Assembly (NCBI GenBank): GCA_963674975.1
Contig: OY771913.1
Location: 1,240,001 to 1,304,000, forward strand
Direction: 5' to 3'
Length of the DNA: 64,000 nt
Source of the DNA: UBA4781 sp963674975
GTDB lineage: Bacteria > Chloroflexota > Anaerolineae > Anaerolineales > Anaerolineaceae
The notes beneath the pieces were generated by a model that did not search any database, was not told where the DNA came from, and worked only from the letters and a program-made list of their open reading frames with translations. Positions 34,241 to 43,321 of the stretch are shown here, piece after piece. Each line of letters opens with the position of its first letter. The stretch's first letter is position 1. The position numbers and the translations under genes are program-made.

Positions 34241-35113
34241 ATGGATCTCACACTTGAACAGGTCAAGAATATCCTAATTCTGCAAAAAGAAGAGCTGAGT
34301 GGTTATTATACCTATCTAAAATTATCCGGGGTTATTAAAGACAAACACAACGCCCAGGTTTTAAAAAGCATCGCACAGGAAGAATTAAAACACTACCAAA
34401 TCTGGAAGCGTTATACAGGATCTGATATCAAATCCAACCAGCTGCGTGTCCGCTTTTACTTCTGGTTGTCCAAATTACTGGGGTTAACTTTTGGCATCAA
34501 ACTGATGGAACTGGGGGAAGAAAAAGCGCAAGAAAACTATTCCTCATTGATCGATCTGATCCCTGAAGCAAAAACGATCCTTGAAGAAGAAGAAAAGCAT
34601 GAAGATGAACTTCTGGCAATGCTTGATGAGGAAAGCCTTAAGTATGCAGGATCTGTGGTGCTTGGATTGAACGATGCACTGGTAGAATTGACCGGCGCAC
34701 TGGCAGGGCTCACATTCGCATTCAAAGATACAAAAACGATCGCACTGGCAGGATTGATCACCGGAATCTCTGCCTCATTTTCCATGGCGGCTTCTGAATA
34801 TCTATCTGCGAAATCCGAAGAAGGCGAAAAATCACCTGGAAAATCTGCCATTTATACCGGCATCGCTTATATTCTAACCGTTGCGATACTAATCTTGCCC
34901 TATTTGGTTGCGAAAAATTACCTGGTCAGTTTAGCCTGGACAATAGGGAATGCCATTCTGGTGATCGCGGTTTTCAATTTTTATATTTCCGTCGCAAAAG
35001 GGCTAGATTTCAAAAAGCGCTTCTTTGAGATGTCGTTGATCAGCCTTGGTGTGGCATTATTCTCCTTTATAATTGGCAATCTTGTAAATAAATTTTTCGG
35101 GATCAATGTATAA
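34241..35113 (+). CDS. Ferritin-like domain fused to VIT1/CCC1-type iron/manganese transporter
   Basis: A 290-residue protein. ATG 34241 is preceded by AAGGAGG; an in-frame TTG at 34235 is less likely. Residues 1-135 form a rubrerythrin-like helical bundle with metal ligands in EELSGYYTY, AQEELKHYQ and EEEKHEDELL. The rest is the VIT1 domain with five helices (LGLNDALVELTGALAGLTFA, ISASFSMAASEYLS). Such fusions move Fe2+ or Mn2+ across the membrane with the ferritin-like part as metal sensor or donor. The C-terminal helices end KFFGINV. A CPBP gene follows 18 bases later. Confidence 0.92.
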   Translation: MDLTLEQVKNILILQKEELSGYYTYLKLSGVIKDKHNAQVLKSIAQEELKHYQIWKRYTGSDIKSNQLRVRFYFWLSKLLGLTFGIKLMELGEEKAQENYSSLIDLIPEAKTILEEEEKHEDELLAMLDEESLKYAGSVVLGLNDALVELTGALAGLTFAFKDTKTIALAGLITGISASFSMAASEYLSAKSEEGEKSPGKSAIYTGIAYILTVAILILPYLVAKNYLVSLAWTIGNAILVIAVFNFYISVAKGLDFKKRFFEMSLISLGVALFSFIIGNLVNKFFGINV

Positions 35114-35131
35114 AGAATAAGGAAAAAATAT

Positions 35132-36055
35132 ATGAATAAAAAGAGAATTATCGTATTCCTGATCTGTGCTTTCAGCATCTCATGGATCACGGCACTGGTC
35201 ATCTATCTGACCGGCGGTCTGACGAACAGCCCGGTTGTAATAAAAAGCGCCAGCGTCACCCTGGCAGCTCTCCTGCTGGCAAGCACCTATATGTGGGGAC
35301 CTGCCATCGCCAATATTTTAACGCGCACGATCACGAAAGAAGGTTGGAATGACATGCTCTTGAAGCTTGATTTTCGTGCCAGCTGGCGCTACATACTGGC
35401 TGCATGGATAGGCACCCCAATACTGGTTATGCTGGGATCTGCATTGTTCTTCGTCTTTTTACCCAGCTATTTTGATACCGGGCTAGCCAATCTTACTTCT
35501 CAATTATCTGCTTATATAGAAGGCTCCGATTCTTCTGCTGTATATCAATTTCTTTTGATACAGGTTATCTATGCCATCATCGCCTCCCCCATTCTGAATC
35601 TGATCAGCACCTTCGGAGAAGAATTTGGATGGAGAGGATATTTACTCCCCAAGCTGCAAGTATTCGGGGAGAAAAAAGCCGTTCTGCTAACCGGTGTGAT
35701 CTGGGGTGTGTGGCACTGGCCGGTAATTTTAATGGGCTACAACTATGGCTTTGACTACACCGGGTTTCCCTGGCTTGGTTTACTGATGATGGTGCTTTTC
35801 ACTACGGTTGTGGGGATTTTCTTCGCCTGGGTTACCACGAAATCAAAAAGCGTATGGGCAGCAGTCATCGGTCACGGCGCATTGAATGGAATCGCCTCCA
35901 TCGGGGTGCTGTTTCTTACAAAAAATCCTCCCGCGCTCCTGGGACCCTACCCAACCGGATTGATCGGTATGATTCCTTTCTTCATTGCAGGGATCTTTAT
36001 TCTGTTATTCGCTTTTTCAAAAGAAAAACAGAAGACTGTGGTTAGTGCAAATTAA
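35132..36055 (+). CDS. CPBP intramembrane metalloprotease family protein
   Basis: A 307-residue protein with eight or so membrane helices. The Abi/CAAX protease motifs are intact: EEFGWRGYL (motif 1, Glu-Glu-x3-Arg), WGVWHWPVIL (motif 2, His) and GHGALNG (motif 3, His). Members act as prenyl-protein peptidases, immunity proteins or transcription-factor regulators. The role here is unknown. It is close behind the ferritin-VIT1 gene and its 3' end overlaps the convergent HAD gene by 14 bases. Confidence 0.9.
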   Translation: MNKKRIIVFLICAFSISWITALVIYLTGGLTNSPVVIKSASVTLAALLLASTYMWGPAIANILTRTITKEGWNDMLLKLDFRASWRYILAAWIGTPILVMLGSALFFVFLPSYFDTGLANLTSQLSAYIEGSDSSAVYQFLLIQVIYAIIASPILNLISTFGEEFGWRGYLLPKLQVFGEKKAVLLTGVIWGVWHWPVILMGYNYGFDYTGFPWLGLLMMVLFTTVVGIFFAWVTTKSKSVWAAVIGHGALNGIASIGVLFLTKNPPALLGPYPTGLIGMIPFFIAGIFILLFAFSKEKQKTVVSAN

Positions 36056-36866
36056 AGATATCTTTTAGAAATTGCGCCGGACCTTCTTCATTATTCGAAG
36101 GCACAATGAAATCAGCAGCTTTTTTCAATTCCGGAGTGGCGTTTTCCATCGCCACTCCGATCCCTGCGAACTCGATCATTTCAATATCATTATTTCCATC
36201 CCCAAATGCGATGATCGCTTCGCGGGGATAATTTAGAAATTCAGCCACTTTTTTTAAAGCAGATCCCTTACTGACTCCTGACGGTAGTACTTCAAGCAGG
36301 ATAGGAAGCGAATGGCAGGTTTCGATCCCATCCGAAATGGTATCTTGCAAGATCTTATCCATATCCAGCAACCTATTATTATCTTCATCGACGAAGACAA
36401 TTTTTAAAATACGATCCAGGTCCGATTCGATCTCACTCCAGTCATTTACTTCCAGCAAATTGGAGTTGCCATATTTTTCCAATTTACGAAAGAATGGTCC
36501 ATCTTTTTTTACAATGATCTCATTAGGGACGCTGATCATCATATCCATCCCCCGCGCATCCCCCAACTGAACAACCTCCCTGGCTTTCTCAGCGCTGATC
36601 CCTTTTTGTGAAAATATCTTCCCATCGCGATATTGAATAATGCACCCGTTGGAAAAAATAAGGGGATCATTCAAATCCAAACGGTTCACGATATCACGCG
36701 TCGCATTTAGATTCTTCCCGGTCGCCAAAATTGTTTTAATGCCCTGTGACTGCAATTTTTTTATTATCTGCTCCGTCTCAGGAAGCAGCTGCTGATCATC
36801 AGACAAAAGCGTGTAATCGACATCAAAGCATATTAGTCGAATGGAATCGGTTAAACCAGTATTCAA
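36042..36866 (-). CDS. Cof-type HAD-IIB phosphatase
   Basis: A 274-residue HAD-superfamily hydrolase. Motif I is CFDVDYTLLS (Asp nucleophile), motif II ILATGKN, motif III SGVSKGSALKK and motif IV FGDGNNDIEMIEFAG, with a C2B cap between. Members dephosphorylate sugar phosphates, FMN or pyridoxal phosphate; specificity cannot be read. It starts 20 bases after the HtrA gene on the same strand behind GAGGG, so they are probably co-transcribed. Confidence 0.92.
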   Translation of the reverse strand: MNTGLTDSIRLICFDVDYTLLSDDQQLLPETEQIIKKLQSQGIKTILATGKNLNATRDIVNRLDLNDPLIFSNGCIIQYRDGKIFSQKGISAEKAREVVQLGDARGMDMMISVPNEIIVKKDGPFFRKLEKYGNSNLLEVNDWSEIESDLDRILKIVFVDEDNNRLLDMDKILQDTISDGIETCHSLPILLEVLPSGVSKGSALKKVAEFLNYPREAIIAFGDGNNDIEMIEFAGIGVAMENATPELKKAADFIVPSNNEEGPAQFLKDIFNLH

Positions 36867-36886
36867 TTTTCCCTCACAGATATAGT

Positions 36887-38044
36887 TTATTGAACGGATG
36901 TTTCCGCAAGCGTAACTGCTGCCGTCATCTTCTGTGTACCACGGTAAAATTCCACTTCAATTGTTTGCCCGGGCTGGTACATAAGAAGGGCATTGAGGTA
37001 GGTGATATCTTCTGTGATCTCAACTTCACCAAGATGGGTAATGATATCTCCAGCCCGCAGTCCGGCTTCCGCAGCCGGGCTGCCCGATATCACCTCAGTG
37101 ATATAGCTGCCCCAGTCAACCGGGAAATTATACCGCTTCGCGATCGAAGAGGTGATATTCTGCACACCAATTCCCATATAGGGGCGGGCAAAATATCCCT
37201 TTTCAATGATCTGGTCGCTGATAAGTTTAACCGTATCCGATGGAATGGCAAAACCCAGTCCTTCTGCGCTCGCACTGCTGCTGGAACTGCCCCGCACCAC
37301 CACCGCATTCACACCAATCACTTCTCCGGCGAGATTCACCAAAGGACCACCTGAATTGCCGCTGTTGATAGCTGCATCTGTCTGGATCAGGTTTTCCATG
37401 TAATATCCTTCTCCGGTATCCAAGGTACGCCCTGTTGCGCTGATCACACCCACCGTGACACTGTTGCGAAAAGTACCTAATGGAGAGCCGATGGCAATAA
37501 CCGTTTCTCCGGGTTTTAGATCTTCCGAGCTGCCGAGCGGTGCCACTGCGGGCATGGTCCCTTCTACCTTTAATACAGCCAGATCCGCATAGCTATCTCG
37601 ACTAACGATCTCTGCGGGCAGTTCCGTACCATCGCTTAAAACAACTGAAAGTTCACTTGTGTCTTCCACCACATGGTTATTGGTAACAATATAGCCATCT
37701 TTCGAAATGATAAAACCGCTTCCGCTAACCATTGCATCTGCAGTCCTGCCGAAGAATGTCTGGGTCCCCGGCACAACCCCTTCCACCGTTACCACCGCCG
37801 GCTCGATCTCTTCAACCGCTCTAGTGATCACCGTATCGATCTCTGAGCTGCTGATATTAATGGATTGATTTATAACCTGGGATTCTATCTTTTCTACAGT
37901 TGGAGAAGGTTCAACTATTGGAGTAACCCGGGCAGCCTGGTTTATTATGACCATTCTCCCGCCGATATATGCTCCGACCACAGCGCTTGCTGCCGCGACG
38001 ACAATGATCAAGGATACAATTCCAATCCGCTGTGAAGTATTCAT
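36887..38044 (-). CDS. HtrA/DegP-family serine protease with PDZ domain
   Basis: A 385-residue membrane-anchored protease. An N-terminal helix (IGIVSLIIVVAAASAVVGAY) is followed by a linker, the trypsin-like domain with His in TNNHVVED, Asp in YADLAVLKV and Ser in NSGNSGGPLVN, and one C-terminal PDZ domain (PYMGIGVQNI to the end). It handles misfolded extracytoplasmic proteins. I use ATG 38044 (AGGTGG upstream); the frame extends to a GTG at 38056. No symbol is given because degP, degS and htrA cannot be separated. Confidence 0.93.
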   Translation of the reverse strand: MNTSQRIGIVSLIIVVAAASAVVGAYIGGRMVIINQAARVTPIVEPSPTVEKIESQVINQSINISSSEIDTVITRAVEEIEPAVVTVEGVVPGTQTFFGRTADAMVSGSGFIISKDGYIVTNNHVVEDTSELSVVLSDGTELPAEIVSRDSYADLAVLKVEGTMPAVAPLGSSEDLKPGETVIAIGSPLGTFRNSVTVGVISATGRTLDTGEGYYMENLIQTDAAINSGNSGGPLVNLAGEVIGVNAVVVRGSSSSSASAEGLGFAIPSDTVKLISDQIIEKGYFARPYMGIGVQNITSSIAKRYNFPVDWGSYITEVISGSPAAEAGLRAGDIITHLGEVEITEDITYLNALLMYQPGQTIEVEFYRGTQKMTAAVTLAETSVQ

Positions 38045-38166
38045 TGCCGATTCCACCTTTCACAATCCTGAATGCTATTTGCAGCAATGGATACCATTGC
38101 TATTGTCAATCATAATGGAATTTATCTTAAAATCTATTAGACTCAGGTATGATTTTTACTAAACCA

Positions 38167-38829
38167 CTACGAGCTTAATATTTTCTCTACCTGATCTAGC
38201 TGCGCCCCATGGACCAGCATAATCAATTCATCACCTGCATTGAGTTCCAGATTTCCATGCGGGATCAAGATATCGTCTTTCCTCATTACAGCAAGAATAA
38301 CGCAATCATGAGGCAACTTTGCCTGCCCCAACGTCAATCCCACCAGGTTTGATTGCGGAGCCAATTTTTCTTCAATAATAGAGAACTTACCACGCCGCAA
38401 TTTCAGCAGGGTCATCATATCGCCCATCGACATCTCTTCAAGGATCAAATGGACCATAAGATCCGCCTGATTCAGCGCGACATCCACTCCCATTTCTTCC
38501 GTGAACATCCAGTCGTTTTTGGGATTATTAATGCGTGCGATAGTTCTGGGAACATTGAATTCAAAGCGGGACAGGTTCGTGACTACCAGGTTCGTCTCAT
38601 CACTGCCTGTTACGGCAGCAATCACCTGCATAGTGCGGATACCAGCTAACTCCAGCACAACCGGATCTGTTCCACTGCCATGAATTACACGATTCTCACC
38701 CAATTCAGTTTTCAATCTTTCGATCTCTTCACGACGCTGTTCAACAACAATCACCTCATGGTTGCCATCGAGAAGATGAGATGCCAGGTAAGTTCCTACT
38801 TTTCCACCGCCAATGATCAATACTTTCAT
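38167..38829 (-). CDS. TrkA-type potassium channel/transport regulator, second copy
   Basis: A 220-residue protein with an RCK-N Rossmann domain (MKVLIIGGGKVGTYLASHLL, acidic ligand VVEQ) and an RCK-C domain (about 140-220). It binds NAD(H) or adenine nucleotides and gates potassium uptake in known systems. It follows the first TrkA-type gene by 16 bases. No TrkH/KtrB-type membrane subunit is in the window. Confidence 0.9.
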   Translation of the reverse strand: MKVLIIGGGKVGTYLASHLLDGNHEVIVVEQRREEIERLKTELGENRVIHGSGTDPVVLELAGIRTMQVIAAVTGSDETNLVVTNLSRFEFNVPRTIARINNPKNDWMFTEEMGVDVALNQADLMVHLILEEMSMGDMMTLLKLRRGKFSIIEEKLAPQSNLVGLTLGQAKLPHDCVILAVMRKDDILIPHGNLELNAGDELIMLVHGAQLDQVEKILSS

Positions 38830-38845
38830 GGTTATCCTCCGGTAA

Positions 38846-39490
38846 TTACTTCAACATTTCTTTCACACGATCGGTCATACCAACCATGACTGCAAGATGG
38901 ATCACATCCCCCATCTCGAGGATTTGATTGGGAGCAGCCAGCATCGTCTTTCCACTTCTCAACAAGGAAATAGGATGTGCCACATTGGGAACTTCAAGCT
39001 GTGAAATCTTCTTCCCTTCAATGGAAGCGGTCACCTCGATCTCCGTGATGATCACCTCACCTGAACCCAAGGTCATAATAGTTTTTAAATGTGAAAAAGA
39101 AAGAATTTCTGAGATCCTCTCCCCGGCGATCGTGACAGGTGAGATGGTCGGAATACCAAGGCGGCGATAGATTTCTGCTTTTCGCGGTTCATAAACACGC
39201 GCCACAACTTTTGGTACCCGAAATGTATATTTTGCAATACGAGCAGCCACTACATTTGCTTCATCGCTTGCAGTAACTGCAACCAGAGCATCTGTCATAT
39301 CAATACCAGCTTTCGTAAGCACATCCCGGTCAAATCCAATCCCGACGACCGTTTTGCCATGAAAAGCCCTGCCAAGATTTTCAAAAGCAAGTGGATCTTT
39401 ATCGATCACGATCACATCATTCCCGCGTTGATCCATCTCGCGAGCAATATCTGAACCTAATCTACCACAACCAATCACGATCACTCTCAC
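38846..39490 (-). CDS. TrkA-type potassium channel/transport regulator, first copy
   Basis: A 214-residue RCK protein: Rossmann domain MRVIVIGCGRLGSDIAREM with VIDKD at the nucleotide ribose position, then RCK-C from about residue 135. Its start overlaps the P-type ATPase stop by 4 bases (ATGA), indicating coupling. The two TrkA-type proteins may form a hetero-ring. They are encoded with the cation pump rather than with a Trk membrane subunit. Confidence 0.9.
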   Translation of the reverse strand: MRVIVIGCGRLGSDIAREMDQRGNDVIVIDKDPLAFENLGRAFHGKTVVGIGFDRDVLTKAGIDMTDALVAVTASDEANVVAARIAKYTFRVPKVVARVYEPRKAEIYRRLGIPTISPVTIAGERISEILSFSHLKTIMTLGSGEVIITEIEVTASIEGKKISQLEVPNVAHPISLLRSGKTMLAAPNQILEMGDVIHLAVMVGMTDRVKEMLK

Positions 39491-42345
39491 GGTACACCTC
39501 CTTCGTGTTTATCATTTGGAGATCTGAATTTAATTGCGATCCATTTTCTAATTTCATCACCAATCACCAATAACGGTGTCCAGGCAAACAAAAATGGCCA
39601 ATATTTAAGTGAAAAACTCGCAGTTCCAATAAACCGGTTGAAAAATGGAAGATACACAACAGCTGCGATCACTATTAATTCTGAAAGAATTCCAATCCAG
39701 ATCATTTTATTATTAAATAGGGGCATTTTCAGCAGCGGTGTTCTCTCAGCCCGCTGGGCAAACAGATCCCCGATCTGGGTGGTTACCACTGCTGCAAGCG
39801 CCATGGCTGTTGCAGAACGATAGATAGCTCCCGAGGCAGGTAAATCCAGCCACTGACCGGCATAGCCATTCGTCCAATAATAGAAGTAAAACGCTGCCAT
39901 GGTCGCCAAACTCTGCAGGGGACCCAGTAAAAAATATGCCCGTCTCAAGAGCTTTGGCGTAATTACGTGTTCATTTAAATTACGCGGCGGCTGCTGCATA
40001 ATGCCCGGTTCAGGTGGTTCTGCACCCAACGCCAGTGCCGGCACCATATCTGTTCCCAGGTCAACTGCGAGGATATGCATTACATTCAAAGCCAGGGGGA
40101 TACGAGCCGCGGAAAAAGCATAAATGATAAACGGTACCGCTTCGGGAGTGTTGCTGGTAAATATATAGGAAGTGAATTTCTTGATATTTGCGTATACGGC
40201 TCGTCCTTCTTCCACAGCATTAACAATAGACGCAAAATTATCATCCAGCAAAATCATCGCCGCTGCTTCTTTTGCCACATCACTGCCCGTAATGCCCATG
40301 GCTACCCCAATATTGGCACGTTTTAATGCCGGAGCATCATTCACACCATCTCCCGTAACTGCCACAATATGTCCGAGTTCCTGCAATGCCATCACTACCC
40401 GCAATTTGTGCTCCGGGGAAACCCTGGCGAAGATCACCTCATCAAGAAATGCTTCTTTCAGTTTTTCATTTGTAAGGCTATCGAGTTCAAAACCGGTGAT
40501 GATGCGGGGATTCGCTGAATGGATGATCCCTACCCGGCGGGCAATGCTTTCTGCTGTTAATCCATAATCGCCGGTGATCATGATCACACGTATTCCAGCC
40601 TGGTTGCATTTCTGCACTGCTGCGCTGATCTCCTCACGGGGTGGGTCCATCATGGCAACCAATCCTAAAAAGGTCAGATCCTGCTCCACATCCTCGGCTG
40701 TCTGCGAAATCATATCTCCGGGCAGCCTGCGGTATGCAACAGCCAAAACGCGTAAGCCGTCCCTTGCCATCGCGTCGTTTTCTTCGATCGCTATCTTTTT
40801 CCAATCATCGGTGATGGGCTGTATATTTCCTGAAATAGAAATTTCCGAACAGAGATCAATCAGCTCTTTTGGAGCACCCTTTACAAAAGCAATGTGTGTA
40901 CTTCGCGAAAAAGCTGATCTGGGTTTATTTTGCAGTTTCTCCAAATGAATGGTGGACATCCGCTTGCGCCTTGAATCAAAAGGGACTTCCAGGATACGAG
41001 GATATTTCTGCAGTATTTCATCTTCATCCAGCTGTGCTTTCACTGCAGCGACTTTTAAAGCCGCCTCGGTTGGATCACCCAGAATTCTCCAGGCAGTTTC
41101 TTTTCCCTGCGGTGCGATCAGACGAGAATTATTGCATAATAAAATTGCTTTTAATAGATACTGCATTTCTGTCTGCGATACGGTTGAATCAGGAGCATCC
41201 TTCCAGGCAAAACTCCCGGTCGGGTTATAGCCGATCCCATTTACCTCAATGCTTCCATTTAAATAACCTGTCTTCTCCTCTTTGATCCGGGGAATCCAGA
41301 GTCGACGGACTGTCATTTCGTTCTGAGTTAGGGTTCCGGTCTTATCGGTGCAGATGACGGTTGTGCATCCCAATGTCTCGACTGCCGACAATTTTTTCAC
41401 CAACGCCTGCCTTTTCGCCATACGCTGCGTGCCCATGGCAAGAGCCAGGGTAACAGTCGGCAGCAGTCCTTCAGGGACAAAAGCTACAATCATTCCCAAG
41501 CCAAAAATAAAACCCTCAAACAGATCGATCCTGGCGATCAATATAGCTAAAATAAAAAAAACAATGCCAACGAGAACTGCAATGATCGATACTGTTTTTG
41601 TTATGGATTTCATTTCGATCTGGAGAGGGCTGAGTTCTTCTTTCATTGTCTGCGTAAGATGAGCGATCTTACCGAATTCCGTTTCCATGCCAGTACCATA
41701 GACAATTCCCTTTGCCGTTCCAGCAGCGACACTGGTTCCTGCAAATACCAGGTTGGGCTGTTCCGTCATTGATATTTCGCTCAAGGTTGATATCTCTGCA
41801 CTTTTCCCTACAGGGCGTGATTCGCCGGTAAGCGTTGATTGATCCACACGAAAAGCTGCCTGCTCAACCAGGCGGCAATCGGCAGAAATCTTTTCACCTT
41901 CTGAAAAGAGCACCACATCGCCTGGCACCAGGTCTTCAGCCAGCACTTTTTCTTCCTTCCCTTCTCTCAAAACGCGGGCATAGGTCGGCAGCAGCTTTCG
42001 GAGTTCTTCCGATGCTTTTTCAGCCCGGAACTCCTGCCAGAAGCTGAAAATGCCGTTGATGACATTCACCAACCAAACCGCCACAGCCAATTCGGGCATA
42101 CGGGCGACCAATGCGACGGCTCCTCCTACCCAGAGCAAAATCGCCATCAGATGGGTGAAATTAGCCAGTAATTTAACGATCAGGGGAGTTTTTTTTTCTG
42201 CCTGCAGAAGATTCGGACCAAACTGTTTCTGACGAGAGAGTACTTCTTCTTTGGATAACCCATCGGAGGATGATTCCAAAAAAGGATAGACATCTTTCGC
42301 ATGGATGGTCACAAGTTTATTTTGATCAAAATCAAACGCGTTCAC
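39487..42345 (-). CDS. Na,K-ATPase-like (type II, IIC-like) P-type cation ATPase
   Basis: A 952-residue P-type ATPase. Marks: actuator TGES, helix-4 VPEGLLPTVTLAL (about 285-300), phosphorylation DKTGTLTQNEMTV (about 333), hinge TGDGVNDAPALKRA. Helix 5 reads SNTPEAVPF (about 731) and helix 6 DLGTDMVPALALG (about 763), nearly the same as animal Na,K-ATPase alpha subunits (SNIPEITPF, DLGTDMVPA), including both Asp ligands. This suggests Na+ or K+ transport rather than calcium. The start codon is GTG with AAGGAAG close by. It leads an operon with two TrkA-type genes. Confidence 0.88.
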   Translation of the reverse strand: MNAFDFDQNKLVTIHAKDVYPFLESSSDGLSKEEVLSRQKQFGPNLLQAEKKTPLIVKLLANFTHLMAILLWVGGAVALVARMPELAVAVWLVNVINGIFSFWQEFRAEKASEELRKLLPTYARVLREGKEEKVLAEDLVPGDVVLFSEGEKISADCRLVEQAAFRVDQSTLTGESRPVGKSAEISTLSEISMTEQPNLVFAGTSVAAGTAKGIVYGTGMETEFGKIAHLTQTMKEELSPLQIEMKSITKTVSIIAVLVGIVFFILAILIARIDLFEGFIFGLGMIVAFVPEGLLPTVTLALAMGTQRMAKRQALVKKLSAVETLGCTTVICTDKTGTLTQNEMTVRRLWIPRIKEEKTGYLNGSIEVNGIGYNPTGSFAWKDAPDSTVSQTEMQYLLKAILLCNNSRLIAPQGKETAWRILGDPTEAALKVAAVKAQLDEDEILQKYPRILEVPFDSRRKRMSTIHLEKLQNKPRSAFSRSTHIAFVKGAPKELIDLCSEISISGNIQPITDDWKKIAIEENDAMARDGLRVLAVAYRRLPGDMISQTAEDVEQDLTFLGLVAMMDPPREEISAAVQKCNQAGIRVIMITGDYGLTAESIARRVGIIHSANPRIITGFELDSLTNEKLKEAFLDEVIFARVSPEHKLRVVMALQELGHIVAVTGDGVNDAPALKRANIGVAMGITGSDVAKEAAAMILLDDNFASIVNAVEEGRAVYANIKKFTSYIFTSNTPEAVPFIIYAFSAARIPLALNVMHILAVDLGTDMVPALALGAEPPEPGIMQQPPRNLNEHVITPKLLRRAYFLLGPLQSLATMAAFYFYYWTNGYAGQWLDLPASGAIYRSATAMALAAVVTTQIGDLFAQRAERTPLLKMPLFNNKMIWIGILSELIVIAAVVYLPFFNRFIGTASFSLKYWPFLFAWTPLLVIGDEIRKWIAIKFRSPNDKHEGGVP

Positions 42346-42475
42346 ATCTTCCTTAATAATACAGTTCTTTCAATGAATTGTTTGATGCAATCGCACAAGG
42401 GGGGAATCATACTACTAATCATAGAATTATCAAGATAGACAGGCTATTCTGAATTGATCATCTATTTCAAGAATT

Positions 42476-43231
42476 CTAATTCTCTTTTTGCGTTTCATTC
42501 ACAACAAAATCAACGATCTTCTGCAGACGCTCATAATGAGCACCTTTCCAATAAATCCAGCCGCATAGATCGCAGCGAGAAAACTCATGAAAGTGAGAGC
42601 GGGTGCCCGGCAGCAGTTGATCTGCGATGGACTCTTCAGGAACAGGGTGAAGAAATCCGTTGCAGCGTGTACAACGGGTGAACGGCTTCATACTTGGAAT
42701 AAGTTGAAATCGCCTGACCACTTCTGCCAGCTGCTTTCTCGGATCAAGCGCCCTGACAAGATATCCATGCGTGATCTGCTTTCTTTTTAATAATCCTCGA
42801 TCCCTGGTCAGACAGATATATTTTTCTTTTTCGGAAATTTCTGCCAGCTCTTCATCAGGAAAATCATTGCGATAGATCACGTCAAAACCAAGCAGCCGCA
42901 GATAGACCGCCAAACTGCCCAGGTGGCAATCAAGCACAAATTTTATTTCACGCAATGGAGTAGGTCTCAAAACATTAATCTTGGAAATATCGACCGTTTC
43001 AAAGACCGGGTAAACGCTCACCCTAGCCTGATCTTTCAACTGATAGGAAAATTCCACAGGGCTGCCGTTCACCAGGATGAGATCGACTTCTGTGTGCGGA
43101 ATACCGCTGGATTCAATGAGATGTTTTACCGTTTGTCCGGATGGAAATGAAACCGTGAAATCACAATACCGTTTTTCAGGTTCCAAAAAATCATTCAATT
43201 CAGCATAAAAACGGAAAATCGCCGTATTCAT
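42476..43231 (-). CDS. Mut7-C RNase-domain protein with N-terminal ubiquitin-like domain
   Basis: A 251-residue protein. Residues 1-85 match the Mut7-C ubiquitin-like (ThiS-type) fold, ending SVYPVFETVD. Residues 95-245 are the Mut7-C domain: PIN-like FVLDCHLGSLAVYLRLLGFD, LTRDRGLL, then a zinc ribbon with CTRCNG and CDLCGW. Members are presumed RNases; the cellular target is not known. It lies 130 bases upstream of the ATPase gene on the same strand. Confidence 0.9.
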   Translation of the reverse strand: MNTAIFRFYAELNDFLEPEKRYCDFTVSFPSGQTVKHLIESSGIPHTEVDLILVNGSPVEFSYQLKDQARVSVYPVFETVDISKINVLRPTPLREIKFVLDCHLGSLAVYLRLLGFDVIYRNDFPDEELAEISEKEKYICLTRDRGLLKRKQITHGYLVRALDPRKQLAEVVRRFQLIPSMKPFTRCTRCNGFLHPVPEESIADQLLPGTRSHFHEFSRCDLCGWIYWKGAHYERLQKIVDFVVNETQKEN

Positions 43232-43321
43232 CTATCATCAAAACCATTATACGGTGAATCAATTTTACCTGCTGCATTCAGTGAATCGATAGAACTGACT
43301 TCACCTATCAGATAGGATATT

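Noticed and set aside
38846..39490. Complete Trk potassium uptake system
   Set aside because: Only the RCK/TrkA-type regulators are present; no TrkH, TrkG or KtrB membrane subunit is in the window.
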